From contig NADL03000008.1 of NCBI GenBank assembly GCA_002205965.3, positions 372,001 to 436,000 on the forward strand: a stretch of DNA of 64,000 bases. Reading direction: 5' to 3'. Origin of the DNA: Kappaphycus alvarezii. Its lineage: Eukaryota > Rhodophyta > Florideophyceae > Gigartinales > Solieriaceae. The notes under the pieces are model-generated. The model was not told the DNA's origin, searched no databases, and saw only the letters and a list, made by a program, of their open reading frames with translations. This document shows, piece by piece, positions 1 to 11,699 of the stretch. The stretch's first letter is position 1. The number at the start of each line of letters is the position of its first letter. Both the position numbers and the translations under genes were made by a program.

Positions 1-104
1 TGGAACACCGTCCTCCTTCGGCTCCAGCTGCCAATATCGCCATTCCGGCTTGTCAACGCAGCTTTGTGTACCCACCGATTCATCCACGACAACACGATGG
101 CTCT

Positions 105-1070
105 TCAGGATGTCTTTGTCAATATATTCAACGCCAACAACGACAAAGCGCAAGCATCTTCATCATCATCCACAACATCGCAAGCCAAGCCTTGGTTCTG
201 AACGCTTGAATCTTTCTTCCCTACAGAAACACCCTCACACGGCTCCGGGGACCTTGCCTCAACGTCCTCTTTTGCATCGAAAAAACCAGTACACGGAACT
301 GTAACCTTGACCGTAGTAGTCCCACTCTCTGTTATGACTTTAGCACGCTTTGAACTGCTTTCTTCCACTTCAGCGTTGGAAATTCCTCTGTCGCTTCCCT
401 TCTCTTCTGTGAATTGCGTCGTTTTCGTCGCGCACAGAACCGAACTTTGGTGGGTGCATCACTTTCTGTTGACCTCTATCAACATCATCGCATTTGATCA
501 GAACTTGATTGGTTAACATAGAGACTTTCTCCAACGCTTTCTCTCTGCGTTTTTCTACTGCTACGTCCTCTTTCTTTGACCTTTCTTCGACAATTAATCT
601 TCGCCTTTCCGCAGCCATTTCCTTTTTCTTGCGCTTCTCTTCGGCCGCCAACCGGCGTCTTTCCGACAGCTCTATTTTCTTCCTCGCCTTCTGCTCTTTC
701 TCCTGGTCGCGGACTCCTCCGCTTTCATTCGAGCTTCGATAAATTTGCCATGTGTCATGTATACTGCTGACATGGCGCACTGGATTGTGGTTCGGTCATA
801 ATGGTCATCCTGTGGCTTCAAAATGCTCTTTCTCGTCGGATTTCTTTGCTCTTTAATACTGTGAAGCCGTTTGTCCTCCTCGCGCACAGTATCTCGTACG
901 TTGCCGATCTTTTGGGCACTGCTAGCCATCTTGTTATTCACAATATTCATGACCTCATACCACTGCTTCTTTTCCTGGAGTCTCCTAGAAAAGACCTCTC
1001 TCTGGTCTTTCGTATCTGTGCATTTACCTTTACATTTCTCTTTCGCTTTCTGTAAGAAACGAAAGTCCAT
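105..1070 (-). CDS. Charged coiled-coil ORFs, unidentified
   Basis: Overlapping minus-strand reading frames (1070-672, 780-370, 368-105) encode a Lys/Glu/Arg-rich protein. The stretch at about 700-520 repeats blocks such as RRRLAAEEKRKKKE and is clearly a long charged coiled coil. The frames follow one another with small overlaps, so this is probably one gene broken by frameshifts. It lies just downstream of the pogo-like transposase remnant on the same strand and could be its C-terminal extension or a second gene of that element. I do not recognise the family. A coiled coil of low complexity could also belong to a Myb-like transposon partner like those elsewhere in the window. Confidence 0.35.
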
Positions 1071-1190
1071 TGGTCAGAGATTGACAGAAAAAATGATTCG
1101 GTAACAACGGTTTTCGTCACAGCACGAAAGCTTGCAACTCCCAACTTTAGTTTGACACCCATCTCTCCAAAATTGATGAACACTGTCATT

Positions 1191-2163
1191 TTAAGAAATG
1201 CATACATCGCTCTCATACTTTCCATGAACTTCCTGTTGATTTTTGATCACAGGCTTGGAGAAAGTGAGACATATTGGCAGGGCTTTAAACCACTTCAACA
1301 TTTTCCGCTTTGGCTTTCTGAGGCCACGCGTAACCATTAAGATATTTATGTCCATCCAATATGAGAAGAATCTTGCGCCCCTTTGTGTACTTTCGCGCGT
1401 GCCGTTTGATGTCGTTGACAACAAATGGAATTGTTTCCATAGTCATGGAACCGTTCTCTGTGCCAACGATGAAACTGTTTTTCGGGAACCATTAATCCGG
1501 TGCAGGCCAATGTGACAATCCCAATTAGTCCTTAAAAACCTCGGGACTGAGCGGTTCAAACCAATTCTTCATTTGGTTTTTTCCCCGCGAAGATGAAGAA
1601 TGGTGGCAGCACATGTCCTGATACGGAGGCGATTACAAAACCTGTAAGATGCTTCCCGGAAGCATTGCAGTCGATCTTGAGACCACCATGGTGAGCATGA
1701 GACACTGCAAATACTTTCTCTGTCTCGTCCCATCGTATTGCAACTTCCGTCTCATCCATGGTCCAGACCAGTTCGGGTCACTTAAGATTCCTGGATTGAG
1801 TTTTGCACATAGCTTCAACGCCTCCACAAATGTTCGAACATGTTCAGGGTTCTCAGCAGCCAACTTTACTGCCTCTCTTGATTCCATCTTTCTGTAAGTG
1901 AGGTCTCGATGGAGGGCCCGAAATCCTCGACCCCAATCATAACTCGGATATCCGTTCGGAAACGTCTTTCAACTGTCCCTTACAATTTCAGCGGAATTGG
2001 ACGTTAAGGTTTCAGTGCCTGCAGTGAACCCTTGATTGGCTATTTCTTTGAGGCGCTTCAATATCTTTCTCTCCTAATGATATATTAGTACAGGTTTGCG
2101 GCCTCGTCGCACATCGCAAACTGAGTCGTCATGTTCCTGGTTCTGCGTTTTCGCAATGTTCAT
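1191..2163 (-). pseudogene. pogo/Tigger-like (DDE_1) transposase, decayed
   Basis: Reading leftward from an ATG at 2163, broken frames give a basic N-terminal part (GRKPVL, then ERKILKRLKEIANQGFTAG) that fits a helix-turn-helix DNA-binding region. Next comes a CENP-B/pogo-like segment (GYPSYDWGRGFRALHRDL) and the DDE_1 core: WTMDETEVAIRWDE near 1760-1720 with the first catalytic Asp, ILLILDGHK near 1350 with the second, and PANMSHFLQACD near 1260 with the third acidic residue of the LPPHTSHLLQPLD-type motif. In the family this protein cuts and pastes a Tc1/mariner-superfamily element. The frame is interrupted by several stops and at least two frameshifts, so it is inactive. No terminal repeats were located. 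Confidence 0.75.
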
Positions 2164-2599
2164 ATTTGCGTTTAATCTAGCAATCTTTCCAAGAGAGAGC
2201 CCAGTTACTGACTAGATTGAGCGAAAAGGTGTCTCGGTGGTTATTAATCCAATTGCGCGTATCGTCGAGTCGTATATCTCTTCTCGATGGTTGTTTTTCT
2301 TTTGTCGGAGAGTCTGGCGTCGCATTGATTCAGTCACCTTCTTTGCGGTTTTGCGAGCGCTTGCACTGAATCACAACATGCAAGCATTGAGAATGGGAGC
2401 TTCTGAAGTAAGCGTTCAACTTCATTTTGGTTTGGCGCGCTTTTGTTTGAATGAAGGTTCAATCCCATTGCTGAATAGGCGATTGGATATCGTTCCTCTT
2501 GTTGAAGAATACATCAGTTTAGACGGAAACAAAGCGCGCGTTTTTGCGACCACATCTATGTTGAGCTTAGACGTCTGTAAGGATTTAGTCTACTAAAGG

Positions 2600-3456
2600 G
2601 ATTTAAGGCTATCATAGGCTACATGATCATAAACAATGCAGATTCCTTTCGTGTTCAAAATTAGCCCGTGTTCCACAATATCCTGCCTGGGAAGATAATT
2701 TGCTACTAACCTGAGTACCCCCCGGCATGAAATTCTGACAAAGAAAATGCATACTGCAAATTCAGCAAGTAGCGCATCACACTCAACATTCAGCAAGTAG
2801 AGTGCCAATTTCTTAGGTCCTGGACTTTTGTGCAGAAGACGCTTACAAGTTCCATTGTTAGGGGGACTTTTTATTCAAAGAGTCAAAATAAATGTCACCA
2901 CACAAAAGTGACCGACAGGCTTCTAGTGTCTATCAAATATTTACAGTGAGGGGGGAATCGATTTGGTTCTTTATTGTTTGAAAAGTGCGGTTCGGCTATG
3001 CCGCGGTGTATGCTACATAGACGTGTTCAGAGTGTTCATTATAATGGGTAATGTCACTCGTGTGCTTAAATGGCTGGCTCGAAGCCTGTCAGCAGGCATG
3101 ATGCATTGGACATCACTGCTGCTGCGCATGCCTCTGGGTTAAATTAGCTCGAACCGTCCATATGTCTCCATTGCCTAACAGCCTCGTTCCGCACCACTTC
3201 GGTTAGCACTGCGTAGGAGTTTGGGTGCCAGTGAGTGGGGGAATGTGGGTTGATTTAATATTTGGAAGGTATGATTGGTTGCCAGTGAGTGAAGCGATGA
3301 ATTTTTTTTGGGCCCTTAAATTTTTTTTAGGAACATATAATTACAGGGAAAATGTTTGGGTGGTTTACATTTGAAAGATACGTTCGGCTAAGTTCCGGAA
3401 TTACCAGATAGTAGGGATTCAAGCAAATAATTTTTTCATGTATTTTTCGTAAACAC
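2600..3456. other. Intergenic stretch with a short direct repeat
   Basis: No coding region is recognisable. The 12-mer TGCCAGTGAGTG occurs at 3226-3237 and again at 3280-3291, in similar G-rich surroundings. It may lie near the left end of the H1 Harbinger copy, but no matching inverted copy was seen near 6 kb. Confidence 0.3.
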
Positions 3457-4701
3457 GTGTACTGGATTTGTAAGAAAATGGTTGATCAGAAAATTTGTCT
3501 GGTTAATTTAAGTAGGAGATTATCGTGCAATTTTCGTATCGTACCATCAGCGCATTCATCAAACATGGTTCGGCAGGAAGAATACCAGATTGTGAAAGCA
3601 ATGGTTAGGCGCCGTAGACGAAAAATGCAGTTTCTTATCAGTTTGGTTGCAGAAGCACCAATCGAAGTTGTTATGAGGAGCTGAAAACGAGCTAAGGAGG
3701 CTGCTGCAGATGTCAGGAGTACACAAGTGAGATCAACTCATTTTCATGTGTATCAATTCAACTTGAGCAGTTATTCTGATGAACAAATCCTACAAGAGTT
3801 TCGGTTCCTGAAAAAAGACCTTGGTAAAGTAAGCAAGATGTTTGATTGGAGTGGTCTAACTAAAAGAAATAGGTACCGTTGCGATCATGTTCTTGCAACT
3901 TGTATAGTTCTTCGAAGACTGGCATCAACAAATAGCTGGTATAGCATGGAAACAGTGTTTGGACTGCGGTACTCAGCCTTGAGTGAGATTGTTTGGAAAA
4001 GCTTTGGAATCTTTAGTCACGAAAAGCAGTCATCTTGTTACATCTTTGCAGACAGATCTACTTCGAAACCGCGCTGAAGAATAGGCGAATGCAATATATG
4101 GATCAGTACCTCCATTGCATAGCTGTGTAGGATTTATTTGACTGCACGAAGATTAAGATGACAAGACCGGGTGGAACGAAACAAACCAAAGAGCATGTTA
4201 TACGTGGCATAAGAGAATGCACTGTTTGGGTATCAGACTCTCACAACGCCAGATGGACTAATATTATTGTTGTACGGACCGGAGGTCGGAAGACGTCATG
4301 ATGTTACTCTTTTGAGGAACAGTGGAATTGAGGAGCAGATATCAGAAGCACTGCTTATTGATGGAAGGCAGTTATGCATGTGTGGAGATGCAGCGTATCT
4401 ACTACGTCCGTGGCTACAAATAGCATTCAGTTCTGTAACTGCTACACCGTAGCAGGCTCAATACGATTCAAGTATGAGCGAGGCAAGAGTAGCAGTAAAA
4501 TGTAACTACAAGGATCTGAAGCATATGAGGACAAGAAACGATATTGCGCGGCAACTGATGGTGCAAAAGGCTCCCCTCAGTCTACTCTTCATTTGCTCTG
4601 CTCTGTTACTCAACTTCAGAACCTGCATTTATAAGGGAGGTCAAGTAGGTAGCTACTTTACTTGCATAGCACCGAGCTTCGAGGAATATGTAGGACAGTA
4701 A
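3457..4701 (+). pseudogene. PIF/Harbinger transposase (HARBI1-like), copy H1
   Basis: The N-terminal part (3727-4077) contains FNLSSYSDEQILQEFRF and CIVLRRLASTNSWYSMETVF, which align with the H3 and H4 transposases in this window. The DDE core follows in shifted frames: CVGFI then a one-base shift before DCTKIK near 4130 (first Asp), GRRHDVTLL near 4290 (second Asp), CGDAAYLL near 4385, and a C-terminus FEEYVG near 4690 matching SLEEYVM in H4. The expected length is about 350-400 residues. At least two frameshifts and several stops make it a pseudogene. Its partner gene at 5720-4909 runs towards it from the right. Confidence 0.75.
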
Positions 4702-4784
4702 ACGAGCAATATACTTGGCGGAGAAAGTGACGACAAAGTCGTTTGAAAGGCGCGCCCCCAAGCGAAAGCGAGGGAAAAGGCGCC

Positions 4785-4838
4785 CCTACCGTTTGGCGCG
4801 CTTCGCCAAACGGCAGGCTTCGCGCGCCAAACGGTAGG
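4785..4838. terminator. GC-rich inverted repeat between convergent H1 genes
   Basis: The arm CCTACCGTTTGGCGCGC at 4785-4801 is repeated as its exact reverse complement at 4822-4838, with a 20-nt loop. It sits in a GC-rich patch (about 4740-4860) between the 3' ends of the transposase and partner genes of H1. A role as a bidirectional terminator or 3'-end processing hairpin is inferred from position only. Confidence 0.5.
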
Positions 4839-4908
4839 CAGTTTGCGTCGCATAGTGCGAAAACCATTGACTACTGATTTTGCAAAGAGGCTTTCCCGAC
4901 ATCTCAGC

Positions 4909-5720
4909 CTAGCTTCTTAGCAAGAGCTCCATCAGCTCAATCATACGTTTCCGCTCCTCCATTGCCAGTTTGCGCTCTTCCGCTCTAAAGCAAACCAACG
5001 CTCTTCCAGATCCAGACGCCGTTTAGTCACTTTCTGCATGGCCTCAAAGCGTGCCTGCTCCTGATTCTCGCGCTGCTCTTCCAGCTCCAAACGTTTCGCT
5101 TCTGTCTCAAGTCGACTGCTCAAGTGCATCAGTAACGCATTGCTCATTTCGCTGTCTGAAAGCTCACCTTCAATACGACTCTTTTTATTTTTGCATCCAG
5201 AACCAGGCGTACGACCATTACTTCCCATATAATCTTCGTCTTCCGCTCTCCGTTTCACAGTCATGTTACGAATATTTTCACCTGCAGCTACGAGCTCTTT
5301 CTGATGAACAGTTTGTTGTTCCTTCTCATAACGAACAGCCTCTTCCTTCTCGTCGGTTTCAAGGATAAGGTTATCCAAAAGTTGTCTTTTCTCCACTACG
5401 TTCTCAACTATTCCAGATGTAGCAACTGTCATTGTCACGGTTTTGCGACTCCGCGCCACGAGACGCTTGAAACGATCTTGTAAGGTCTTTGCAGACGGTT
5501 TCTGGAAGCGATAAAGACTATTGACGGGATCTGCGGAAGAAACATCACGAGAACTTCTATATAGAGAGCTCCTGTCGTTTCAAATTCCAGGTCATGCGCT
5601 TTCACGGTCGCAACCGCTTTGACCAAGGTTTGATCGTATGTTTCCAGAAACGGAAGCGTTTCTTCTTCGTTGATTGAGATGGTTGCGTTGGATAGAGTTG
5701 CGGTGCTGACCCAAGAGGAA
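4909..5720 (-). pseudogene. Myb/SANT-like coiled-coil partner of H1
   Basis: Joined across frameshifts, the minus strand gives a basic KKKRFRF segment, then LVKAVATVKAHDLEF near 5640-5590, KTLQDRFKRLVARSR near 5480, and a charged coiled coil (LETEAKRLELEEQRENQEQ) ending in a shifted frame as KRMIELMELLLRS with a stop at 4909-4911. The pattern matches the H3 partner (EEDLIIVREVAAAKAH ... DRYKRL ... coiled coil ... LEQLKLLMEAF) and the H4 partner (DDLTMVREIVALRAH ... DRYIRL). In PIF/Harbinger elements this second gene is a Myb/SANT-like DNA-binding protein that helps the transposase. The frame is broken near 5690, 5580 and 4970. It faces the H1 transposase tail to tail. Confidence 0.65.
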
Positions 5721-5949
5721 CGCTTGTGGAGGCAGGTTGGTTTTCTCCACTCTGAGATTCCTCTTAGGGTTGGACAGTAGCCATTGTGGAGGATATGGGG
5801 AGGGATTTAGGCTGCAAAATCGTACGAAAAAGTTTTCGTTTGACAAATGCTCTTTGTATGAAATTTCGTGGGAGATTTTCGTACATTTCTCGTACAATTT
5901 TACAGTTGTCAATCGTGTCATGTGTGTTTCCGAAAATTAAACGAGGAAA

Positions 5950-6399
5950 ATTTTTGCTTAAATACCCTAATGACTAAATCGTAAACATGAGTTAACATGT
6001 GCGGCAGACCGCTACTCACCATTGCTACTTACTGAAACACTGCCTCGGCAAGGTCTAGATCCTCTGCTTGGTCAACTGCGTCAACAATAGAATTAAAGTG
6101 AACAGTCGATCAGTAGAATAAACCCACATCACTTAGTTGAAGCATCTACCACGGGTACTGAAAGCATAAAATTTGGGAAATTGGTACTAGAGAGTTTATG
6201 AAAAAGATTTATGCTGTAGATGTGACTAAAATATGATTAAATTTTTTCACGTGGCAGATTTCTGCGATGGGGTGTGACAATAACTAACAAAATTTAACCC
6301 CACAGTGAAATCGTTATTGCAATTAAAACTGCAGTATGTGTTCAACGTGTAAGATATTTTTGTAGGAGAGTTATCCACCCTTTTCATTCCATTCCCAAA
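5950..6399. other. Intergenic, nothing recognised
   Basis: AT-rich sequence with no coding signature. It probably contains the right end of H1 and the left part of H2, but no inverted terminal repeat could be paired. Confidence 0.3.
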
Positions 6400-6564
6400 C
6401 TTACGGAGGCAAACAAGGCGAGCTTACAACTTGAGAAAGAAATAATACAATTAGAGAGCCAGCGAATGAAGATGTATCAAGAGGAGAGCTAGAAGGAGGG
6501 GGAGATGCGTCGCGAAGACCACGAAGCGCAACAAGAGCTTGAGTTTGAGAAGTTCAAGCTCTAA
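6400..6564 (+). pseudogene. 3' remnant of a Myb/coiled-coil partner, copy H2
   Basis: A short plus-strand frame reads EANKASLQLEKEIIQLESQ, an in-frame TAG, then EMRREDHEAQQELEFEKFKL and a TAA at 6562-6564. Composition and ending match the coiled-coil tails of the H1, H3 and H4 partner genes (each ends in a helix with LEQLKLL, ELKKFELM or similar). Only the tail survives. It points towards the H2 transposase fragment at 6936-7200, keeping the convergent arrangement of the other copies. Confidence 0.45.
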
Positions 6565-6935
6565 CAAGGGGATCTCACGCAGACCAATAAGTAGAATGAT
6601 GCGAATTGGAAAGTAAATTCACCATTGAGAGTTCACTTCCTTTCTTTAAAATTCCGCCGGAGCCACCCTGAGGGAGCTCCGCCCCAAACCACCACTTGTG
6701 CTCTGTCCGAGACCTCACTGAAGCTGCGCTCCATAAAACCTCGCTACTGTTATCAATAAACACTTTACTCGTCCTTATGACTAACATGTTCTTCCAAAGA
6801 TGGGGGGACGCCTAAAGTACTGCGCTGTGGTGTTATAGAGATAATTGCGCATATTGATGGAAAAGAGAGCTCAGTTGTACATCACAGCGACCGGATACTC
6901 TTCTGTGCGCATTTTCATTTGTAGTTACCTGTTGA

Positions 6936-7200
6936 CTAGTAAACCTTCACTTCTTTAAAGTGCCATTCAACTGTTACGCTTCCTTTCGACACAGACTTGA
7001 TATAGTAACTCTTGGCATACCTTAGAGGAGACTCCTGGGATGTAGTTTCGAAGAAGGAGCTCCATTTGTATCCAATATCTCCGTATAATGTGTACTGAAT
7101 AACATTTACAACATTCATAGACGTAAGCACTATACCAGACCGCTACACATGTACAATGTCCAGTCATGTCTTTGTCCTTCTATCGGAACCTATGCACGCA
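6936..7200 (-). pseudogene. PIF/Harbinger transposase C-terminal fragment, copy H2
   Basis: The fragment reads VIQYTLYGDIGYKWSSFFE and, after about 25 residues, VTVEWHFKEVKVY. These match YVVYGDSGYNWRVFMEV and VTVEWIFKEIKMY of H4 and the same block of H3. The second motif carries the catalytic Glu of the DDE triad. The preceding GRRH..W motif is partly recognisable near 7190. Everything upstream of the central domain is missing or unrecognisable, so this is a truncated remnant. Confidence 0.7.
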
Positions 7201-8304
7201 ATAAAAGTCCATCGGGAGTGGTCACTACCCGCAAGGCGATTGTAGGCTACATTATGCACAGCACTTGCGAAACGGTCGGGCGATAGCAATAAAGATTAAA
7301 TCCATAAGTCCCTAATTCCTATCAAATCTCTCCCAAAAAACTAATTATTTATAGGATCAGGATGAATGCAGTGTCTTGGCAAAATTTTAGTCTAAGAAAC
7401 GCAAAATTGAATACAAAGTTAATTTAGAGAAGCTTAATAAAGACTGAGCATTTTAACAACAGCAAAGTCCACGCTTTAGTAATTTGCCCATGATCATGAA
7501 TTTTAAATCAAGACTTTTGATTGTAACGGCTATTCCCAGAAATCACCTAAAATACCCTGACTATACCCGCCAGTAACCGTTACCTATGATTTAAACTGTA
7601 CCAATAAATCAGTGCAACTTGTGCACTGTACCCAGAAACCAGTGAAAAACATAAGATCATTCCACTTCGTGCCAAGCCAATGTCACGAATTCGTGGATAT
7701 CTCATGTGGTTCTCGAAACATTTCTCACCTACCAATCAGAAATTACTATACTCCTTCTTGCCAGCTGGATCAATGGAACTTTTACATGATATTTGTTGCT
7801 GTCCTTCTCACTGATAGTTGATACATGAACCTTCAGAACCTTGTAGTTTTGATCCCTTTAGGGTCTCTTTCCTCAAATAAAGTACTTTTAAATTCAATAC
7901 TGTTTGCATACAATTTACCTCTGCTGTCGTTGGGTAATTTTCTATATAAAATCGGACTGAAGCCCGCACTGTTTTCCAGAAGCATGAACCGACGATTCAA
8001 CCATAGATTGCCTTTTGCGGGCTCAACAACCCGCATCGATTCAAGAAAGTAAGGGTCACCATCGACAGAATACACATCAGAATTTCTATGGGATGTTGCT
8101 CCTCTCATCCGCATAATCCTAAGTGAAAGGTTTTTCGAATTTTATATCTCCCCGTCCTTTCTCTACTCCAAGTTGCTGAAAATTTTTCATTCAATATAAC
8201 TCAAGAATTCATGAAGGAACTGTATCTTACTACCGACGAAACCATATCAATAGGATACAGTTTTTATCATGGCCTAGTTAATTCATGAAGTGAAGTACCT
8301 GAAA
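7201..8304. other. Intergenic, nothing recognised
   Basis: AT-rich sequence. A minus-strand frame of 93 codons at 8114-7833 shows no recognisable domain and could be chance. No repeat structure stood out. Confidence 0.25.
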
Positions 8305-8605
8305 ATTGTGATGACCAACGTGGATTTACTTTAGCTCGTATGCTAGTAGTAACTGTATTTACACTACTCAAACAAAAGCAAAAGCGTTGGCTAGGTCCAC
8401 AGAGGAGCTCACCGAAAAGAATATATTACTACAGGAAAAGTAACTTAACACATTCATACTGCGTCATAATTAATTTAATAATTGTCTGCTTTACTTCTTT
8501 TGATTACGAAGGAAAGTGTCTTGTAAAAAGCTGACATTACTACTGGAACAAATACAGGTACTCTTCATATAAAGTACAATATATGAAGTATTATCATCAT
8601 TAAAT
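8305..8605 (-). repeat. Decayed 3' LTR of the Ty1/copia element
   Basis: This segment aligns over about 300 bases with 11383-11690 in direct orientation. Shared blocks include GGAAAAGTAAC, the region around ACTACTCAAACAAAA, and ATATGAAGTATTATCA at the far end. The similarity is obvious but well below identity, so the insertion is old. Since the pol remnant lies on the minus strand, this left copy is the 3' LTR. The ends are approximate because no clean TG...CA pair survives. Confidence 0.6.
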
Positions 8606-8859
8606 CCTTGAGGTTACTTAAGCTTGGTCTTCCATGTGTAAAACTCCAGTATCTTTTCTCAATTTTTGGAAAAGTTTAATGTTGAGAGCTTTTTTCATGA
8701 TGCATTCCAGCATAAGATGAATTAAATAATATTGAATTGTGGGATTCTTATAATTTACTAGCTGATCAACGAAATAATACCATACGTCAACATGTAGAGC
8801 CCATTATCTGATTTTGCCCGCATGATTGCACCAGAATTGTCTTCCTAGATTAATCTGGG

Positions 8860-11382
8860 TAAATAAACATAAAAAATGAGATCCTTCAGTCTTCATCGCA
8901 TCCATTTGACTTCCTTAGCAAATTCTGCTGGCGCTATGTACTCTGAATTAGTGTTTGATAGTACTACGCACTGTTTCTTCTTTTTTGTCAAATTAATGGC
9001 TAATATTGCAAAAAATAATGATAACACTTATATAATTTCGACCGCTTTTGTCCGCAGCCCAGTCTGAATCACATAATGGATGTAATTGTAAAACGTTTGA
9101 ATTAATATGGACATTTCTAATGAGAAGTCCAAAATTTGCCATTCCATTGAGGTACCGCAGAATCCGTTTAAGCAACGCCCATCTTGACTTTAACGACTGC
9201 AAGCTGAGCCTAGACCAGTATCCAACTGCAGGAGCAATATTTGTTCCTATCCTTGGGGACAAAAAAACAGATAACAGATATCCAATATATTCTTTTTGCA
9301 CTGCGTGGTAACAAAAATTTTCTGGGATTTTTACAAAACTGTGACCAGATTTTTTTGCTAGAGGCGTCTCAATAACTCGATAATCGGATATGTCAAACCT
9401 TTATAGGACTTCATCAGGATATTTCTTCTTGGACAGGAAGATTAATTGTCTACCGAGTTTGAACTGGACACCCAAGAACTTATTTACCTTTTCAACGTAT
9501 CGCAGCTCATATTATTTTCTCATTAATGCTGTGATCTTATCGAAGTATAATTTTTGACAAATGATACGGATTTTATCCACATAAATCAAAAAGATATACT
9601 ATTTACCATTGTAGAGGTCCCTTGTACACAGAAGTGTCACTTTTCATCTGTATAAATCCCAAGCTTTCCAACAATTCATGAAGATAGACAATTCAATCCT
9701 TGGAGGCCCATCAGCCTATAGAGAGCTTTTTTAAGTTCAAAGCACATCTCTCATGTATTTTATGGTAGATAAATCGATGTGAGACCACATGATTGCATTA
9801 TTCATCTCCTATTCGATCAAAAGAAGCGTTAAACTTATCTCGACATGTCAAATGGAACATTGTCGACTGAAAAGAGTTGAATTTGCGACTCCAACCGTAG
9901 TAAAATCAATGGGGGTGTATATACATGCACGATATCCCGTTGCTAATATAAAAAAATTCAAAAAAGGTGATATTTTTTTCCTTCAATGGTTCCGTAAGTC
10001 TTCAGAGTCCTAACATAAACCATCCTTCTATCCAGAGCTCTAAATAATTCTACTTTTTGCACAGCATAAAAGACATATTCTCCAAAAATGATTGAATCCT
10101 GTCACTTATTGCGTCTTTTCATTCATTTACTCCTGCGGATTGCAATTATTCGGGACCTGTACTTGGTAGATCCTGCATATTTCTGCCATGACTAATTGAA
10201 GCAGTTGCAAAATCACCTAGGCGCTACTGGCTTTGCCAATCTTTAAATAGGTAGCGTAATGCACTCTCAATGAAAAAATAACCTGCTTCATTTTCACTGT
10301 ATGTGCTGGGACCATCTGGAATATGGCCAAGCATTTATGTTGGAACTTAATTATTGTTTAGCTGCATCTGTGAGGTTTTTCTTCATCACTAGGTCCCTCA
10401 GAACCATTAAAGGCTTTAAAGGCAATGTGCTCAACATTTATGGAGTCTATTATTACCAGTAGCTCTGGTACTCCTACATCATCGTTGGTTCCACGGCGAG
10501 ATCACGCGGTTCCCATGGAATCTGTCATGAAATTTATCACAGGAATTCCTATTCATTTGATCAATTCCACAAAAGCGTCTCGTTCATCGTAGCATAGAGC
10601 TTTTAGTAAGCTCTCCGAGCTCCGATATCTCAAATTTGGTATTAAGCATAGGGCAGTCTACTCAAAACAATCGCATCCTCGCCTATGGCTCCATTTTCTT
10701 TCTCTTCGGAGCATGTACCATTGATTAAGCTCCAAATACTCGGATATGTCGCACAATAGGTTTCCTATTCTTCAAGATTTCTTCGGGAGTTCTATCATCT
10801 TTGATAACTGTGAAATTTAATATATTGACTACTGTGGTTATAGCCTGTCTGAGATGCCCTGATTCGTTCACCGTAGAACGTGCAATGACTATTAATATGC
10901 CATTAAGGAGTTCAGATATACCATTATGCTGTGGTGAAATGATCCGAGTACTAATCAATAATACAATGTTCCGCCAAGTAATCCGCTAATGTCACGTACT
11001 TTGGACTACTATAGAACAAGATATTTTTGTTTACAGAATCCTCGGTTTCCGAATTAATTACATAATTACCGTAGTGGATATTGATTGCTTCTTCATTCGG
11101 GGCATCAAGTGACCGTCCGTAATTATTTGTACCAAGCATATCAAGAAGGACTCGAGCCTTGCTTACGTTCTTGAGATTTGCTGAATTAAACTCCTTCAAC
11201 GAATTTCCGTTCAAAGCATCTTCAATAAAAACACTATTTAAATAGTTGGCTTACATGAGTAACTCATAGCGAAGGGGCGACAGTCGAAAATATTTACCAC
11301 TTTCTTAAGAGAATCTTTACTTATGGCCCTTGTAGCTAGCCTTACAGAATCTTTGAACAGATTCAAAGAAGAGATGCTACCA
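8860..11382 (-). pseudogene. Ty1/copia pol remnant (integrase, RT, RNase H)
   Basis: In copia order from right to left: an integrase segment near 11214-10951; the integrase block ISPQHNGISELLNG and KNRKPIVRHIRVFGA at 10958-10725; an RT block near 9650-9510 with GFIQMKSDTSVYK followed by FLIYVDKIRIIC, where the catalytic YVDD has become YVDK; and RNase H at 9301-8993 (LKRILRYLNG, LCDSDWAADKSGR) continuing near 8970-8880 with KKQCVVLSNTNSEY. Order and strand agree with a copia polyprotein. Internal length is only about 2.8 kb, so gag and part of RT are probably deleted, and stops are frequent. Confidence 0.8.
11371..11382 (-). other. Primer binding site, initiator tRNA-Met type
   Basis: On the minus strand the base next to the right LTR starts TGGTAGCATCTC. 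Its first eight bases match the complement of the 3' end of many eukaryotic initiator tRNA-Met molecules (TGGTAGCAGAG), the usual copia primer. Position directly beside the inferred LTR edge supports the call. The last bases do not match. Confidence 0.45.
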
Positions 11383-11690
11383 ACTGGTGATTTTGACTGC
11401 CAAAGCGAAGTTACTTGTTCTCATATGATATACGTACCTATATTTATACTACTCGAATAAAATCAAAAGCGTCGTCCATGTATCACAGTAGAGTTTACCG
11501 AAACAAATATATTAACGCGGGAAAAGTAACGCATTTGTACAGAGTCCTAATTAATTGCATTATAGTACATTAATACTTTTATTACGTAGGGGAATGCCTT
11601 ATAAACGCCCTGACGTTCCAATTAGAAAAAATATCGATCCTCTTCATGCAACGTCACATATATGAAGTATTATCACCAGTAACGACTCCC
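11383..11690 (-). repeat. Decayed 5' LTR of the Ty1/copia element
   Basis: This is the direct-repeat partner of 8305-8605, lying upstream of the minus-strand pol remnant and next to the primer site. The outer boundary is placed where similarity to the left copy stops (after the ATATGAAGTATTATCA block near 11677). Confidence 0.6.
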
Positions 11691-11699
11691 TTCACTCAT

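Noticed and set aside
2237..2596. 119-codon plus-strand frame
   Set aside because: It has no recognisable motif, lies antisense to the region just upstream of the pogo transposase start, and is of a length expected by chance in this window.
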